A stretch of 64,000 nucleotides of DNA from DATHTS01 sp041940425 (GTDB lineage: Bacteria; Acidobacteriota; Blastocatellia; Pyrinomonadales; Pyrinomonadaceae): the NCBI GenBank assembly GCA_041940425.1, contig JBGTSF010000008.1:1-64000 (forward strand), read 5' to 3'. Positions 52,239-62,100 of this stretch are shown piece by piece; within the stretch, counting starts at the first letter, position 1, and every line of letters starts with the position of its first letter. The notes under the pieces are model-generated. The model did no database searches. It was not told the DNA's origin and was given only the letters and a program-made list of their open reading frames with translations. A program made the position numbers and the translations under genes.

Positions 52239-52511
52239 TTTTCTCAATTGCCGCTGGCTGATGGTTTTTGAAAAATTAAAGCTGTAATAAGAAAAAAGAT
52301 GTTTTTTGCCGGGAGCGCACGCATCCCTGCGTGCATGAGCGCACAGCGCGAAAAAAGCATTATTAAAAATCAACTTGAATTTTATTAAACTTATTTACGA
52401 CGCTTCGCGCCGTTCCACGCAGAGATGCGTGCGCTCCCGGCGAAAACGACTTTCTTTCTTTATTGCGGTATTTAGTTTTCAAAAACCATCAGCCAGCGGC
52501 AATTGAGAAAA
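52239..52511. mobile_element. Nested palindromic element with perfect 36-bp ends
   Basis: The 372-bp gap between the phosphatase and the next gene is mostly filled by a 273-bp element. Its outer ends (52239-52274 and 52476-52511) are a perfect 36-bp inverted repeat beginning TTTTCTCAATTGCCGCTGGC. Nested inside is the 134-bp palindromic element described separately. No ORF. The outer part could be a MITE-like insertion or a dispersed hairpin into which the inner element moved. Confidence 0.85.
52308..52441. mobile_element. Palindromic element copy 1 (GGGAGCGCACGCATCC type)
   Basis: Arms 52308-52333 and 52416-52441 pair over about 26 bp (GCCGGGAGCGCACGCATC with GATGCGTGCGCTCCCGGC). A core between them contains a CAACTTGAATTTTATTAAACTT-like stretch. 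A second copy of the whole element lies at 56907-57044, with the same order of arms and core. Confidence 0.88.
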
Positions 52512-52572
52512 CTTTTCTGTTAATTAACTGCTAAAAATTTCGGATTTCGATTATAATCTGAGACGAAAAATT

Positions 52573-53163
52573 ATGATTTCAAAATTTCTAGTGCTGGCTT
52601 TGTTTGGTTTGTTCGGTTTTGTTCAAATCGGTTCGGCGCAAACCGAAGTGAAAAACGGGAACGATGTTTTTTGGACGGAACTCAAAAAATTGTGCGGCAA
52701 GGCTTTTGCCGGGACGGTTGCCGCCGCGCCTTCGGACGACACGACTTTTAAAGACAAAGAACTCGTGATGCACGTCCGCGCTTGCGAGACGAACCGTATC
52801 CGCATTCCGTTTTTTGTCGGCGCGGACAGGTCGAGAACCTGGGTTTTGACCAGACAAAGTAACGGCAGAATTCTGCTCAAACACGATCACCGGCACGAGG
52901 ACGGCAAACCGGATAAAGTAACGATGTATGGCGGTTTGACGACGAATCCGGGACTTTCAACGAGACAGGTTTTTCCAGCCGATCAGGAAACGGCTGACAT
53001 TCTGCCGGCTGCCGCGCCGAATGTCTGGTGGATCGAACTCGTGCCGGGCGAACATTTTTCTTACAACCTGCGGCGGATGGGTTCGGAGAGATTTTTCAGC
53101 ATTAAATTCGATCTGAAAAAGGAAATTGCCGCGCCGCCCGCGCCCTGGGGCTGGAAAGATTAA
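52573..53163 (+). CDS. Secreted protein of unknown function
   Basis: A 196-residue protein with a signal peptide (ends GSAQ, about residue 23). The mature part begins NDVFWTELKKLCGKAFAG and includes DKELVMHVRACETNRIRIPFFVGADRSRTW and LLKHDHRHEDGKPDKVTMYGG. This is a conserved-looking beta-rich domain with one conserved Cys pair. No catalytic motif I recognise. Probably periplasmic; followed 10 bp later by the LigD-type phosphoesterase gene. Confidence 0.75.
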   Translation: MISKFLVLALFGLFGFVQIGSAQTEVKNGNDVFWTELKKLCGKAFAGTVAAAPSDDTTFKDKELVMHVRACETNRIRIPFFVGADRSRTWVLTRQSNGRILLKHDHRHEDGKPDKVTMYGGLTTNPGLSTRQVFPADQETADILPAAAPNVWWIELVPGEHFSYNLRRMGSERFFSIKFDLKKEIAAPPAPWGWKD

Positions 53164-53173
53164 TTCGAGATAA

Positions 53174-53614
53174 ATGCGAAAACGCTTTGTCATACACGAA
53201 CATCACGCCTCGCGCCTGCATTTCGATCTGAGATTGGAAATCGGCGGAGTTTTGAAATCGTGGGCGGTGCCGAAAGGCGTTTCGATGAATCCGGCGGAGA
53301 AACGTTTAGCCGTCGCCGTGCCGGATCACGCGCTTTCCTACATTGATTTTGAAGGAAGAATTTCAGAAGGCAGTTACGGCGCGGGGCGCGTTGCGATTTG
53401 GGACAAAGGCGAATTCGAATTTTCGGGCGATGCGGAAAAGCATCTGGAAAAAGGAAAATTCGTGTTCGCTTTTTTCGGCGAAAAATTAAAAGGCGAATTT
53501 ACGCTCGTTAAATTTTCCGGTCATGAAAAAAATTGGCTGATCATCAAATCAAAAGACGAATACGCCGACGAAGATTTTGAACTCGTTTTAGTAGGGACGA
53601 GGGACGAGGGATGA
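53174..53614 (+). CDS. Stand-alone LigD-type 3'-phosphoesterase domain
   Basis: A 146-residue protein equal to the N-terminal phosphoesterase module of bacterial DNA ligase D: the metal motif FVIHEHHASRLHFDLRLE (H8, H10, H16, D18), then WAVPKGVSMNP, RISEGSYGAGRVAIWDKG and a final WLIIKSKDEYA. It trims 3'-phosphate or ribonucleotide ends during non-homologous end joining. No ligase, polymerase or Ku gene is nearby. Its last residues (VGTRDEG) and stop come from the ACGAGGG hairpin. Confidence 0.88.
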   Translation: MRKRFVIHEHHASRLHFDLRLEIGGVLKSWAVPKGVSMNPAEKRLAVAVPDHALSYIDFEGRISEGSYGAGRVAIWDKGEFEFSGDAEKHLEKGKFVFAFFGEKLKGEFTLVKFSGHEKNWLIIKSKDEYADEDFELVLVGTRDEG

Positions 53615-53674
53615 GGGACGAGGGAAAAAAGAAAAATTTCTTCTCTCGTCCCTCATCCCTCGTCCCTCGTCCCT
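53593..53674. repeat. Heptad inverted repeat, GGACGAG phrase
   Basis: The left arm (53593-53624) and right arm (53643-53674) are perfect complements over about 29 bp, with repeated GGACGAG and one GGATGAG unit. Both the LigD-type stop (53612-53614) and the convergent MFS stop (53673-53675) lie in the arms, so it separates two convergent genes. The phrase resembles the single-arm array at 20689. Confidence 0.95.
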
Positions 53675-54938
53675 AAATCCCAACCACTTTCTTCCGATTA
53701 ATTTTTGCAAAATAAATTGTCAATAGAACGGTAACGATCATAATCGCCGAAGCCGTCCAGAAAGTTCGCTGGACGGTGAAGTCGTCCACTTTGTCAAAAG
53801 CGTTATTGAGCAGAACGCCGCCGACCGCCGGACCGATGGCGCGGGCTAAACTGGCGAAAGATTGCAGAACGCCGAGCGATTTGCCCTGCGTTTTTTCGTC
53901 GGAAATTTTCGATGCGAGGCTCGTGATCGCGGGCGAAGCCATCGAATTTCCGATCGCCAAAAATGCGACCGTAAACAGAACTCCGGCGAGTCCGCCGGAA
54001 TCGGGACCGATAAACGGAATCGCAAACAGACTGACCGCCATCATCGCGCAGCCGGCGATCATCAAAGGATTTTCGCCGAATTTTTTGACGAGCTTATTGA
54101 ATAATCCGCCTTGAAAAATTACCGCCAAAATGCCGATAAATGCGAAGATATAGCCGTTTTCTTTCGCCGTGTAGCCGAAGCGTTCGATGGTGTAAAGAAC
54201 GAAGGCGTAGGTCATGATCGAAAACGCCGTGACGAGAAAAAAATAGACGGCGTTGAGCGTTTTAAAACGCTTTGTGCCGAGCGATTCGATGATCTCGACA
54301 AATCGGTTTTTGCGTTTTTCGTCCGGTTTATAATTTTTTGTGTCAACCGTTTCCGGCAAAATAAAATAAAGCAGAACCGCATTGACGAGCGACAAAACGG
54401 CGGCGAAGAGAAACGGAACGTGAATCCCGTATTCGCTCAAGATACCGCCGATCGCCGGACCGAATACGAAACCCAGACCGAACATCGCGCCGAACAGTCC
54501 CATTCCTTTGGCGCGGTTTTCGATCGTCGTCACGTCGGCGATGTAGGCTTGCGCGGTCGAGATATTTCCGCCAGTTATTCCGGCAATTATTCTGCCCAGA
54601 AAAACCATCCAGAGCGCGAACGCGAAACCGATAAAAAGATAGCCGACCGCCGAACCCAAAATCGAAAAAAACAAAACCGGGCGGCGACCGTAGCGGTCGG
54701 AAAGCGAGCCGAGAACGGGCGAGAAAAAAAACTGCATCAGGCTGTAAGAGGCAAATAAAAGCCCGATTTCAAAAGGCGTGGCGTTGAACAGGTCGCTTTC
54801 CACATAAAAGGGAAGAGCCGGAATGACGATGCCGAAACCGACCAGATCAATAAAAACCGTGATAAAAATGATGATCAGAGGCTTGGTCAAAAAACTTTCG
54901 TTTTCGTCCCGCTTTTCCGTTAATAATTCCCGATTCAT
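53673..54938 (-). CDS. MFS transporter (TetA-like)
   Basis: A 421-residue 12-helix membrane transporter of the major facilitator superfamily. The first helix is IIIFITVFIDLVGFGIVIPALPFY. The cytoplasmic loop motif GSLSDRYGRRPVL follows helix 2, and the helix 5 region has GLGFVFGPAIGG. The TetA/drug-H+ antiporter subgroup fits; the exported compound is unknown. Its stop lies in the hairpin repeat shared with the convergent LigD-type gene. Confidence 0.93.
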   Translation of the reverse strand: MNRELLTEKRDENESFLTKPLIIIFITVFIDLVGFGIVIPALPFYVESDLFNATPFEIGLLFASYSLMQFFFSPVLGSLSDRYGRRPVLFFSILGSAVGYLFIGFAFALWMVFLGRIIAGITGGNISTAQAYIADVTTIENRAKGMGLFGAMFGLGFVFGPAIGGILSEYGIHVPFLFAAVLSLVNAVLLYFILPETVDTKNYKPDEKRKNRFVEIIESLGTKRFKTLNAVYFFLVTAFSIMTYAFVLYTIERFGYTAKENGYIFAFIGILAVIFQGGLFNKLVKKFGENPLMIAGCAMMAVSLFAIPFIGPDSGGLAGVLFTVAFLAIGNSMASPAITSLASKISDEKTQGKSLGVLQSFASLARAIGPAVGGVLLNNAFDKVDDFTVQRTFWTASAIMIVTVLLTIYFAKINRKKVVGI

Positions 54939-55034
54939 TTCGCTATGCGATTTTGCGCTTACTGCTCAAATTTTTATTTTGTAGTAAGATAGCAAAGAAA
55001 AACGATAACAAATCAAAGGGGGATTGCAAAAGCA

Positions 55035-56897
55035 ATGCAAAAAATATTAAAACAAAATTTTTGGGTGATTTTAGCCTTTGCAGTAATTTTTTCTATGTAT
55101 CAAGAATCCGAAGCGCAGCGGACGAGGACGCGTCCGGCACCGACACCGGCGGCGGCGAAAACCGCGCCTTCCGATATAGATTTTACGGTTTCGATGCCGC
55201 GACCGTGGACGCATCTTTTGCAGGTCGAGATGCGCGTCCGCAATCCGAGACTTCCCGACAAAACCGAACTCAAGATGGCGGTCTGGACACCGGGCAGTTA
55301 TCTCATTCGGGAATACGCGCGGCACGTGCAGGATTTTGAAGTAACGAACGCGAGTGGAAAGCCGCTCGAATGGCGCAAGATAAATAAAAATACATGGCAG
55401 ATTGATACGAACGGCATCAATCAGATCAACGTGAAATACAACGTCTATTCCAACGAATTGACCGTCCGCACGAATGAGTTAAACGACGAACACGCATTTA
55501 TCACGCCCGCCGCTTTGCTGATGTTTCCAAAGGGCGAGATTTCCACGCCTTCGACCATTAAAGTTGACCCGTATGGAAATTGGAAAGTGGCGACCGGACT
55601 GCCGCCCGTTCCCGGACAGCCGAACACTTTCCGCGCCGCGAATTACGACATTCTGTTCGATTCGCCGATCGAGGTCAGCAATTTTAAGGAAATAAATTTT
55701 ATTGCGCAGGGCAAGCCGCACCGATACGTTTTTACGGGCGAAGGCAACTACGATATGCAGAAGATCGTTGACGATACGAAAAAGATCATTGACGAATCGT
55801 ATAAAATTTTCGGCGAACTGCCTTATGACAATTATCTGTTTATCGTCAACTTACGCGGCGGCGGCGGTCTCGAACATTTGAATTCGACGGCTCTGCAGTG
55901 GAACAAATTCGGCTTTAAGCCGGAAGCGCGCTACAACGCTTTTCTCGCTTTGGTCGCGCACGAATTTTTCCATCTCTGGAACGTCAAACGCATCCGTCCC
56001 GACGCGCTCGGACCGTTCGATTATGAAAACGAAAATTACACTAAACTGCTCTGGGTTGCCGAAGGCACGACTTCCTATTATGAAGGAATCCTGATGCGCC
56101 GCGCCGGGATCATCAGCGACGAATTTCTGCTTGATGCCAAAGCGTCGGCGATTCAGGCTTTGCAGATGCGTCCCGGAAGATTTGAAACAAGCCTGGAAGA
56201 CGCGAGTTTTGACGCGTGGATCAAGTATTACCGGCAGGATGAAAACTCCATTAACAATCAAATCTCGTATTACGACAAAGGCGAGATCGTCAATATGATG
56301 CTCGACATACGCATCCGCACTTTGTCCGGCGGCGCGAAATCTCTGGACGACGTGATGCGCTATCTGAACGAGGAATTTGCCAAAAAGGGCAAAAACTTTA
56401 CGCCCGAAGATTTTCAAAAAGCGGCGGAAATGGCGGCGGGCGCGAGCCTTGAAGATTTCTTCGACAAATACGTGCGCGGCACGGAAGAGATTGACTACGA
56501 CGGGATTTTGAGCGGAGTCGGTTTGAAATTGAATGACGAAGAGATCGGTCCGAAACAAGCATATCTCGGCGCGAACTTATCGGAAAGCGACGGACGTTTG
56601 ACGATCCGTTCGATCCCGTCGGACACTCCGGCGTATGAATACGGCTTGAATACGGGCGATCAGATCGTCGCCATTGACGGCAACCGCGCGAGTCAGAATT
56701 TTCTGAACAGTTATCTGGCAGAGAAAAAACCGGGCGACAAGGTGCGTTTTACGGTTTTCCGTTTTGACCAGATAAGAGATTTTCAGGTAACGCTCGGCGG
56801 TCGCGGTCGTTTGAATTATTCGATCACGCCGGTCGAAAATCCGACGGAAGAACAAAGACGGCTGTATCGGGAGTATATGCTCGATGAGTTAAAATAA
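55035..56897 (+). CDS. M61-family glycyl aminopeptidase with PDZ domain
   Basis: A 620-residue exported peptidase. The signal peptide ends about residue 28 (SEAQ). The N-terminal beta domain (about 45-210) is followed by a thermolysin-like catalytic domain with HEFFHLWNVKRIRP (H309, E310, H313) and WVAEGTTSYYEG. A C-terminal PDZ domain (about 510-600; LGANLSESDGRLTI...GLNTGDQIVAIDG) completes it. M61 enzymes remove N-terminal Gly or Ala from peptides. Probably periplasmic. Confidence 0.93.
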   Translation: MQKILKQNFWVILAFAVIFSMYQESEAQRTRTRPAPTPAAAKTAPSDIDFTVSMPRPWTHLLQVEMRVRNPRLPDKTELKMAVWTPGSYLIREYARHVQDFEVTNASGKPLEWRKINKNTWQIDTNGINQINVKYNVYSNELTVRTNELNDEHAFITPAALLMFPKGEISTPSTIKVDPYGNWKVATGLPPVPGQPNTFRAANYDILFDSPIEVSNFKEINFIAQGKPHRYVFTGEGNYDMQKIVDDTKKIIDESYKIFGELPYDNYLFIVNLRGGGGLEHLNSTALQWNKFGFKPEARYNAFLALVAHEFFHLWNVKRIRPDALGPFDYENENYTKLLWVAEGTTSYYEGILMRRAGIISDEFLLDAKASAIQALQMRPGRFETSLEDASFDAWIKYYRQDENSINNQISYYDKGEIVNMMLDIRIRTLSGGAKSLDDVMRYLNEEFAKKGKNFTPEDFQKAAEMAAGASLEDFFDKYVRGTEEIDYDGILSGVGLKLNDEEIGPKQAYLGANLSESDGRLTIRSIPSDTPAYEYGLNTGDQIVAIDGNRASQNFLNSYLAEKKPGDKVRFTVFRFDQIRDFQVTLGGRGRLNYSITPVENPTEEQRRLYREYMLDELK

Positions 56898-56906
56898 TTG
56901 ATTGAT

Positions 56907-57044
56907 CGCTGGGAGCGCACGCATCCCTGCGTGCATGAACGCGATAGCGTTCGAAAGCGTTTTTGAAGATTCAAGTTGATTTTTATTGAACTTGATTACG
57001 CCGCTCGCGCGCCGTTGCAGGCAAGGATGCCTGCGCTCCCAGCG
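56907..57044. mobile_element. Palindromic element copy 2 (GGGAGCGCACGCATCC type)
   Basis: Starts 10 bp after the peptidase stop and ends 20 bp before the lipoprotein start. The arms CGCTGGGAGCGCACGCATCC and GGATGCCTGCGCTCCCAGCG pair, and the core has the same CAAGTTGATTTTTATTGAACTT type stretch as copy 1. The arms have diverged from copy 1 at a few positions. No ORF. Confidence 0.88.
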
Positions 57045-57064
57045 AAAACAATTTTTGAAGTTTT

Positions 57065-58408
57065 ATGCGAATTTTTACAAAAGTTCTTTTAATTTTTTCT
57101 TTGATGAGTTTGCTCGGCTGTCAGCAAAATTCTATTTTTCAATCGCCGACGGTTGCGCCTTCGACATTGCGCGACGTTCCGGCGCAGAGATTGAATTACC
57201 GATTCGAGCCGGACGTTCCCGCGCCGACCGAAGAAGCGAATCCGCAGACGCAGGAACGCAACGCCGCCGTGCAAGCCGATTTCGATCAGAATCGTCCGCT
57301 TCAGGCTTTATACAAAACTCTCGCTTCGCCCGACAAGCAGAGAGTTCTGGCGATCTACAACAAGATCGAAGATGCCCCGAACGAGTATCGTCTGGATATG
57401 TATTCGGCGGACGGGCGCATTTTGCGCCGCATCACGCCGAACGGGATGGCGGTGCATTTTCCCGACACGATTGTCTGGTCGCCCGATTCGACCAATGTCG
57501 CTTTTGTCGCGCAGGTGCGCGCCAGAAATCCTAGTGCGCTAATCGAAAACGCGACTGATAATTCAAACTCGAATGCGGTAACGAATTCGGAAACAACTGC
57601 GGATGCAAACACAAATTCTTCGGACGCGAATATTCCGGCGGAAACCGCGCCGCAGACGGCGGCGACACCGGAACTGCCCGAACCGCCGCCCGTTTTGACG
57701 CTCCGCACCGATCAGATCTATCTGTGCAATTCGGACGGCGACGGTTTAAAACCGCTGACGCAGAATGAAGGTTTGATCTATTTTTATTACGTCTGGTCGC
57801 CGGACGGTTCCGCGCTCGCGGCACTCGCGGCAAGATTTAACGAGTGGAAATATTTCGAGGCGATTGCCAATCAAAAGGGCGAAGTTTTCGTTCCTTACGG
57901 TAGACCGCGCCTGATCGAAGTTTCGGGACGCGAACGCCGTCTGGACGACGCGCCGACGCAGGTGCGTCCCGTCTGGTCGCCGGATTCGGCAAAGGTCGCC
58001 TGCGCGTTCGACAAACAGGTTCGCATCTACGACGCGGTCGGCGAAAATCCGACGCAAGCCGGAATCGTTCTCAGAAACGAGCTTCTGCGCTCGTCGCAAA
58101 TCTACGATCAGCAGCAGCAGTTACAGCTCGAAAGCAATGTGAACGGCAACGCGAACGGCGCGAATTCGAATATTCCGAATCCGATCAGCACTCCGGCTGA
58201 CAATTCGATCAGCACACTGCCGGACGAAAGCACGCTCGTTTCGTTCAATCCGATCATCAATCTCGATTGGGAACAGGAAGACCTTTTGTATTTGCAGACA
58301 GGTTACGTTAAGCAATTCAAAATCGGCGAAGGCTCGCGCAGTTATCTGCGCTGGCATCGCCTGATTTTAAGTCCGCAAGCGGTCGCGCTCGGAAATTCAA
58401 ATAAGTGA
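57065..58408 (+). CDS. Lipoprotein with TolB/WD40-like beta-propeller
   Basis: A 447-residue lipoprotein with the lipobox SLLGCQQ (lipidated Cys about residue 19). After a low-complexity linker, blades of a beta-propeller with WSPDS/WSPDG motifs occur: TIVWSPDSTNVAFVA, YVWSPDGSALAAL, PVWSPDSAKVACAF. Interrupted by two Asn/Ser/Thr-rich linkers (about 155-200 and 355-385). Probably a periplasmic binding or scaffold protein. The stop is directly followed by the TAATTGG hairpin. Confidence 0.88.
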   Translation: MRIFTKVLLIFSLMSLLGCQQNSIFQSPTVAPSTLRDVPAQRLNYRFEPDVPAPTEEANPQTQERNAAVQADFDQNRPLQALYKTLASPDKQRVLAIYNKIEDAPNEYRLDMYSADGRILRRITPNGMAVHFPDTIVWSPDSTNVAFVAQVRARNPSALIENATDNSNSNAVTNSETTADANTNSSDANIPAETAPQTAATPELPEPPPVLTLRTDQIYLCNSDGDGLKPLTQNEGLIYFYYVWSPDGSALAALAARFNEWKYFEAIANQKGEVFVPYGRPRLIEVSGRERRLDDAPTQVRPVWSPDSAKVACAFDKQVRIYDAVGENPTQAGIVLRNELLRSSQIYDQQQQLQLESNVNGNANGANSNIPNPISTPADNSISTLPDESTLVSFNPIINLDWEQEDLLYLQTGYVKQFKIGEGSRSYLRWHRLILSPQAVALGNSNK

Positions 58409-58503
58409 TTGGTAATTGGTAACTGGTAATTGGTTTTTTTAGTTAGATTGATTATTAATTCAATATTAAAAGCCAGTTGCCAATTACTAATTACCAGTTA
58501 CCA
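58405..58503. repeat. Heptad inverted repeat, TAATTGG phrase
   Basis: The left arm (58405-58433) has TAATTGG/TAACTGG units; the right arm (58473-58503) has CCAATTA/CCAGTTA units. It starts at the lipoprotein stop and ends 10 bp before the DinB-family start. The same phrase is inside mqnA (36018-36045). Confidence 0.92.
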
Positions 58504-58512
58504 AATAAATTT

Positions 58513-59040
58513 ATGAACTACCAAACTATCGAAGAAGTTTACGCGGCGAATGACAAGATTCGCGCGCGTCTTATTAAAACAATCGAAAATATTTCCGACG
58601 AGCAGGCGAACGCCTTGCCCGACGGCGAGAAATGGACGATTGCGCAGATTGTCGAGCATCTTTCGCTTGTCGAAGACGGAATGGGAAAAATTTCCTACAA
58701 ACTTTTAAGCGAAGCGAAGGAAAAGGACAAACCTTCCGACGGAAAAGTTATCATCAGTCACGCTTTCGCCGAAAAAGCCGCCGGAGCGAGACACCGGAAA
58801 CTCGAAGCTCCCGACCGCGTTCGCCCGACGGGAAATCAGACGATTGCCGAATCAGTCGAGAAATTAAAAGAAAGCCGAAAGCGGCTCTACGATCTGAAAC
58901 CGCTTTTTGAAACGGTCGAATGCTCGGAACATAAATTTCCGCATCCGGCATTCGGCGATCTGACCGCGCACGAATGGCTCGCGCTCGTCGGCGGACACGA
59001 GTTTCGCCATCTCGAACAGATCAAGAAAAGATTGGGGTAG
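58513..59040 (+). CDS. DinB-family protein
   Basis: A 175-residue four-helix bundle of the DinB/YfiT-like group: NISDEQANALPDGEKWTIAQIVEHLSLVEDG with a His in the first metal position, then HPAFGDLTAHEWLALVGGHEFRHLEQI with the other two His. Such proteins are metal-dependent thiol transferases or of unknown role. The start follows the hairpin repeat. Confidence 0.88.
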   Translation: MNYQTIEEVYAANDKIRARLIKTIENISDEQANALPDGEKWTIAQIVEHLSLVEDGMGKISYKLLSEAKEKDKPSDGKVIISHAFAEKAAGARHRKLEAPDRVRPTGNQTIAESVEKLKESRKRLYDLKPLFETVECSEHKFPHPAFGDLTAHEWLALVGGHEFRHLEQIKKRLG

Positions 59041-59045
59041 CGGTC

Positions 59046-59143
59046 GGAACAGGGAGCGGGAGCGACCTGCTTTCATATTCTGAAGCGCACGGTAAAAGGC
59101 TTGATTATGAGCGTTATACAAGGTCGCTACCGCTCCCTGTTCT
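59046..59143. repeat. Inverted repeat between convergent genes, GGAACAGGGAGCGG arms
   Basis: Arms GGAACAGGGAGCGGGAGCGACCT (about 59046-59068) and AGGTCGCTACCGCTCCCTGTTC (about 59120-59143) pair with one or two mismatches around a 50-bp loop. The stop of DinB lies 5 bp before the left arm, and the stop of the HEAT protein (59127-59129) lies in the right arm, encoding its final residues. Confidence 0.88.
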
Positions 59144-62100
59144 GATTAAGTTTCAGAGCCAAAAGCTGACCTTTATAGACGAAATAAACTTTTCCTTCCG
59201 CTTCGTCAATCCACATATTCATACTTCCGAACGAGATTTGCGGGATCGTCATGACGGGTTTGAAAGTCAGAGTTTTTAAGTTATAAGTCCCGATCTCGGT
59301 CGCTTTTTCGGCGGGAATCGCCGCCCAGAATTCGTCGGGTTTGGAAGCCGCCTGCAGCGGGCGAAACGTCTGTCCGGCGAGCGGTCGAATTTCGCCTTTC
59401 GCTTTTTCGAGCGCGCCCGTTTCGACATCGAGGACGAAAATCTCGCCGTCGCGCGGCGTGAGTTTGATTTCGTCCGGCGTAAATCGTTCACCTTCGTAAT
59501 AGTCCATAAAGGAAATCACGCGGATCAAAACTTTTTTGCCCGCAGGCAGAGCGGCGGCAGGTTCGAGCCACGTATATTCGTTCGATTCGACCTGAAATTC
59601 CTGATTGTTGGCAAGATTGACGCGCACCAGACCGAAGCCTTCTTCCGGGTCAATCTTTACAGCGACCGCCCAGCGACCGTCGGGCGTAACCAGCGGTTTT
59701 AGATAAAAGCCGTCGCGGATCTTTTTGATATTGCCGCCGCTGATCTTGTAAAGTCCGTTTGAATCGGCGCGGATTTCCATATTAACCGTCCACGCTTTCC
59801 AGCCTTCGAATGACGGGCGCACCGGCAAAGCGTCCCTGACGGGCGGAAAACCGAAACCGTCGGGCGGCGCGGTCGGTTCGCCGAGAGTTTCATTCGTTAA
59901 TTTGCGCCACGAAAAATGATCGAAGGCGCGAGCCGCGCGGCGTTCGCGGCTGGCTCTGACCATTTGTTCGTAATCGGTATTTTCATCATACCTGGTTTGT
60001 CTTTCCTGTTTTTGCAGCTCTTCGTCAATCCGCTCGCGCAGTCCGGTGTCGGCGAGCAAAATGCGCAGATCAGTGCCGTTTTTCCAAACCGTTTCAGCCT
60101 GAAAATTGTCGTCGGCAAAAAGAATTTCCAATCCCGCAATTGATTTTTCGAGTTCGTAGCGGAGTTTGGCGGGCGGCTTCCGCATCTCTTCAAACAGCGC
60201 ATCGAGTCCATCAAAAAATGAGTTCTTTTGAAGAAATGCGTTGCCTTTTGAATAAATGCGCCGCCCGCCCGCGCGTCCGAGCATCAGAAGCTCTTTTTCA
60301 TTACAGCCTTCTTCGCAATAGCTCAAAAACGGCGGGAGTTCATCAACACTATTTGCGGCGAGATAGTTTTTCAGATTATTAAATTCGGGCGCGGTCAGAT
60401 ACCGTTCACGATAGCGCGATTCGTCTTCGGCGTAGCTGAACATCACGCGGTCTTGATAGATGCGGACAAAATTGTCGTCGTAGGCGTAAATGCCGATCAG
60501 TTCGGGCGTTTCCAATACCTCTTTTTGCAATTTTTTCTCGGTCGCACGTATTTTTTCATCGTCGCCGTAGAAAAAATACGATTGGTCGGGAAGCCATTGA
60601 TATTTTCCGACCGTTCTGAACAATTCGACCATCAGTTGATCGTCGGGGATTTCAACATTTTCGCCGAAATAGGTTTTCGCGCCGAGAATTTTCGCCTGAT
60701 TCGGATATTTCGAAAAGATGATCCGCCGCGCTTCGGGGCTGTCTTCCGATTCCAGATATCTTTCGGCGGCGAGCGCGAGCAGTTTGTTCGGGCTGTTCAG
60801 ATTTTGCGCGACAATTGCAACGGGAAGCTGTGCGCGGATCAGACGCGCGCAACCGAACATCGCCGCTTTCGCGTCCGCGTTTTCCGTTACGAGAAGCGAA
60901 TTGAAATCGCCCTGCGTTTCCAAAATGCACGCCGAAACGCCGAGCGCAATGGAAGTTCCGCCGCTTCGGAGGGCGTAAATGTCGTTCAGATGTTTTTCTT
61001 TCAATTCCTTGCGGATGGTCAAAAGTTTGATGACCGTGTTGATGTCGGCTTTTCCCGTTTTCAGATCGTTGAGTAAAACGAGATTTACGCCCGCGCCTTC
61101 CCATTTGAGCATAATGCGTCTAAGCGCGTTGGCAAGCGGCGGATCCTGCCTGTCCAGATCATTGATGCGCCGGACGAGAGCCGAAAGCAATTCGGGCGAC
61201 GGTTCGGGATTGGCGATGATCTGCTCTCCGAGAATCGCTTGAATTTCGGCGGCGGTCAGCGGCGGCGGCGGTTCGTCTTCCGAGGAATAAGCCGCCGAAT
61301 TTGCAGCTGTATAATCTATTCTTGCGATCAACTCGGTTCTTTTTTCAACCGGCTCGACATTTTCTTTTTCCTCTAATCGCGCTTTTCTCTGAGCGATTTC
61401 CTCTTCCATTTCTTCCTTGACGGTTTGCGCCGATTTTTCGAGCGCGGCGATCTGTTCGGGAATCGAAAAACCGTTGGAAAGAAAAATAGCGCGGATGGCA
61501 TTCGGGCGTTCGTATTGCGCGACTTGCGTCAGAACACGGCGCAGAGCGGGCGCGGCTCGAACGTCTTTCTGCGTCGCCAGAGCCGAAATCGCTTCGCTTC
61601 GATATGGATGATATTCGACGTTTCTTGCAGATACGGCGGCATTAGTATTCATCCGCATTACATTGGCAGTATTTGCAATGGACGAATAAACTTCAACTTC
61701 ACGGGTTTCTTTTTCGTCCAAGAGCGCGATCAGACCGGGAACGCTTTCGGGAATTTGAAACTGCGCCAGAGCGGAAACGAGTCTGCGCCGTTCATTGCTG
61801 TGTTCCTTTGCCCATCCCGGGTTGTCGAGCCACGGCAGAAGTGCTTTGACGACTTCCTCGTTATTGTCGTCGAGCAGTGTGCCGAGATTTCTGACCGCCG
61901 CGTTTCGCGCCGCCGGACTGCCTTTTTTGACGATCTCGATCATCCGGTCGGCGTATTTTTCGGGCGGCGAATAAAGCAGAAGCGTCGTCAGGCTCGTGTA
62001 GCCCGAACCGCCGACGCGCAGGTCGAGAAGCGTTTCGTCTTCGAGCAGTGAAAAATACCATTCGTCGCGCCCGCTCCATTCCTTTTCTTTGACGAGCGCG

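Noticed and set aside
52239..52511. Complete insertion sequence
   Set aside because: Ends are perfect inverted repeats, but there is no transposase frame and the element is only 273 bp.
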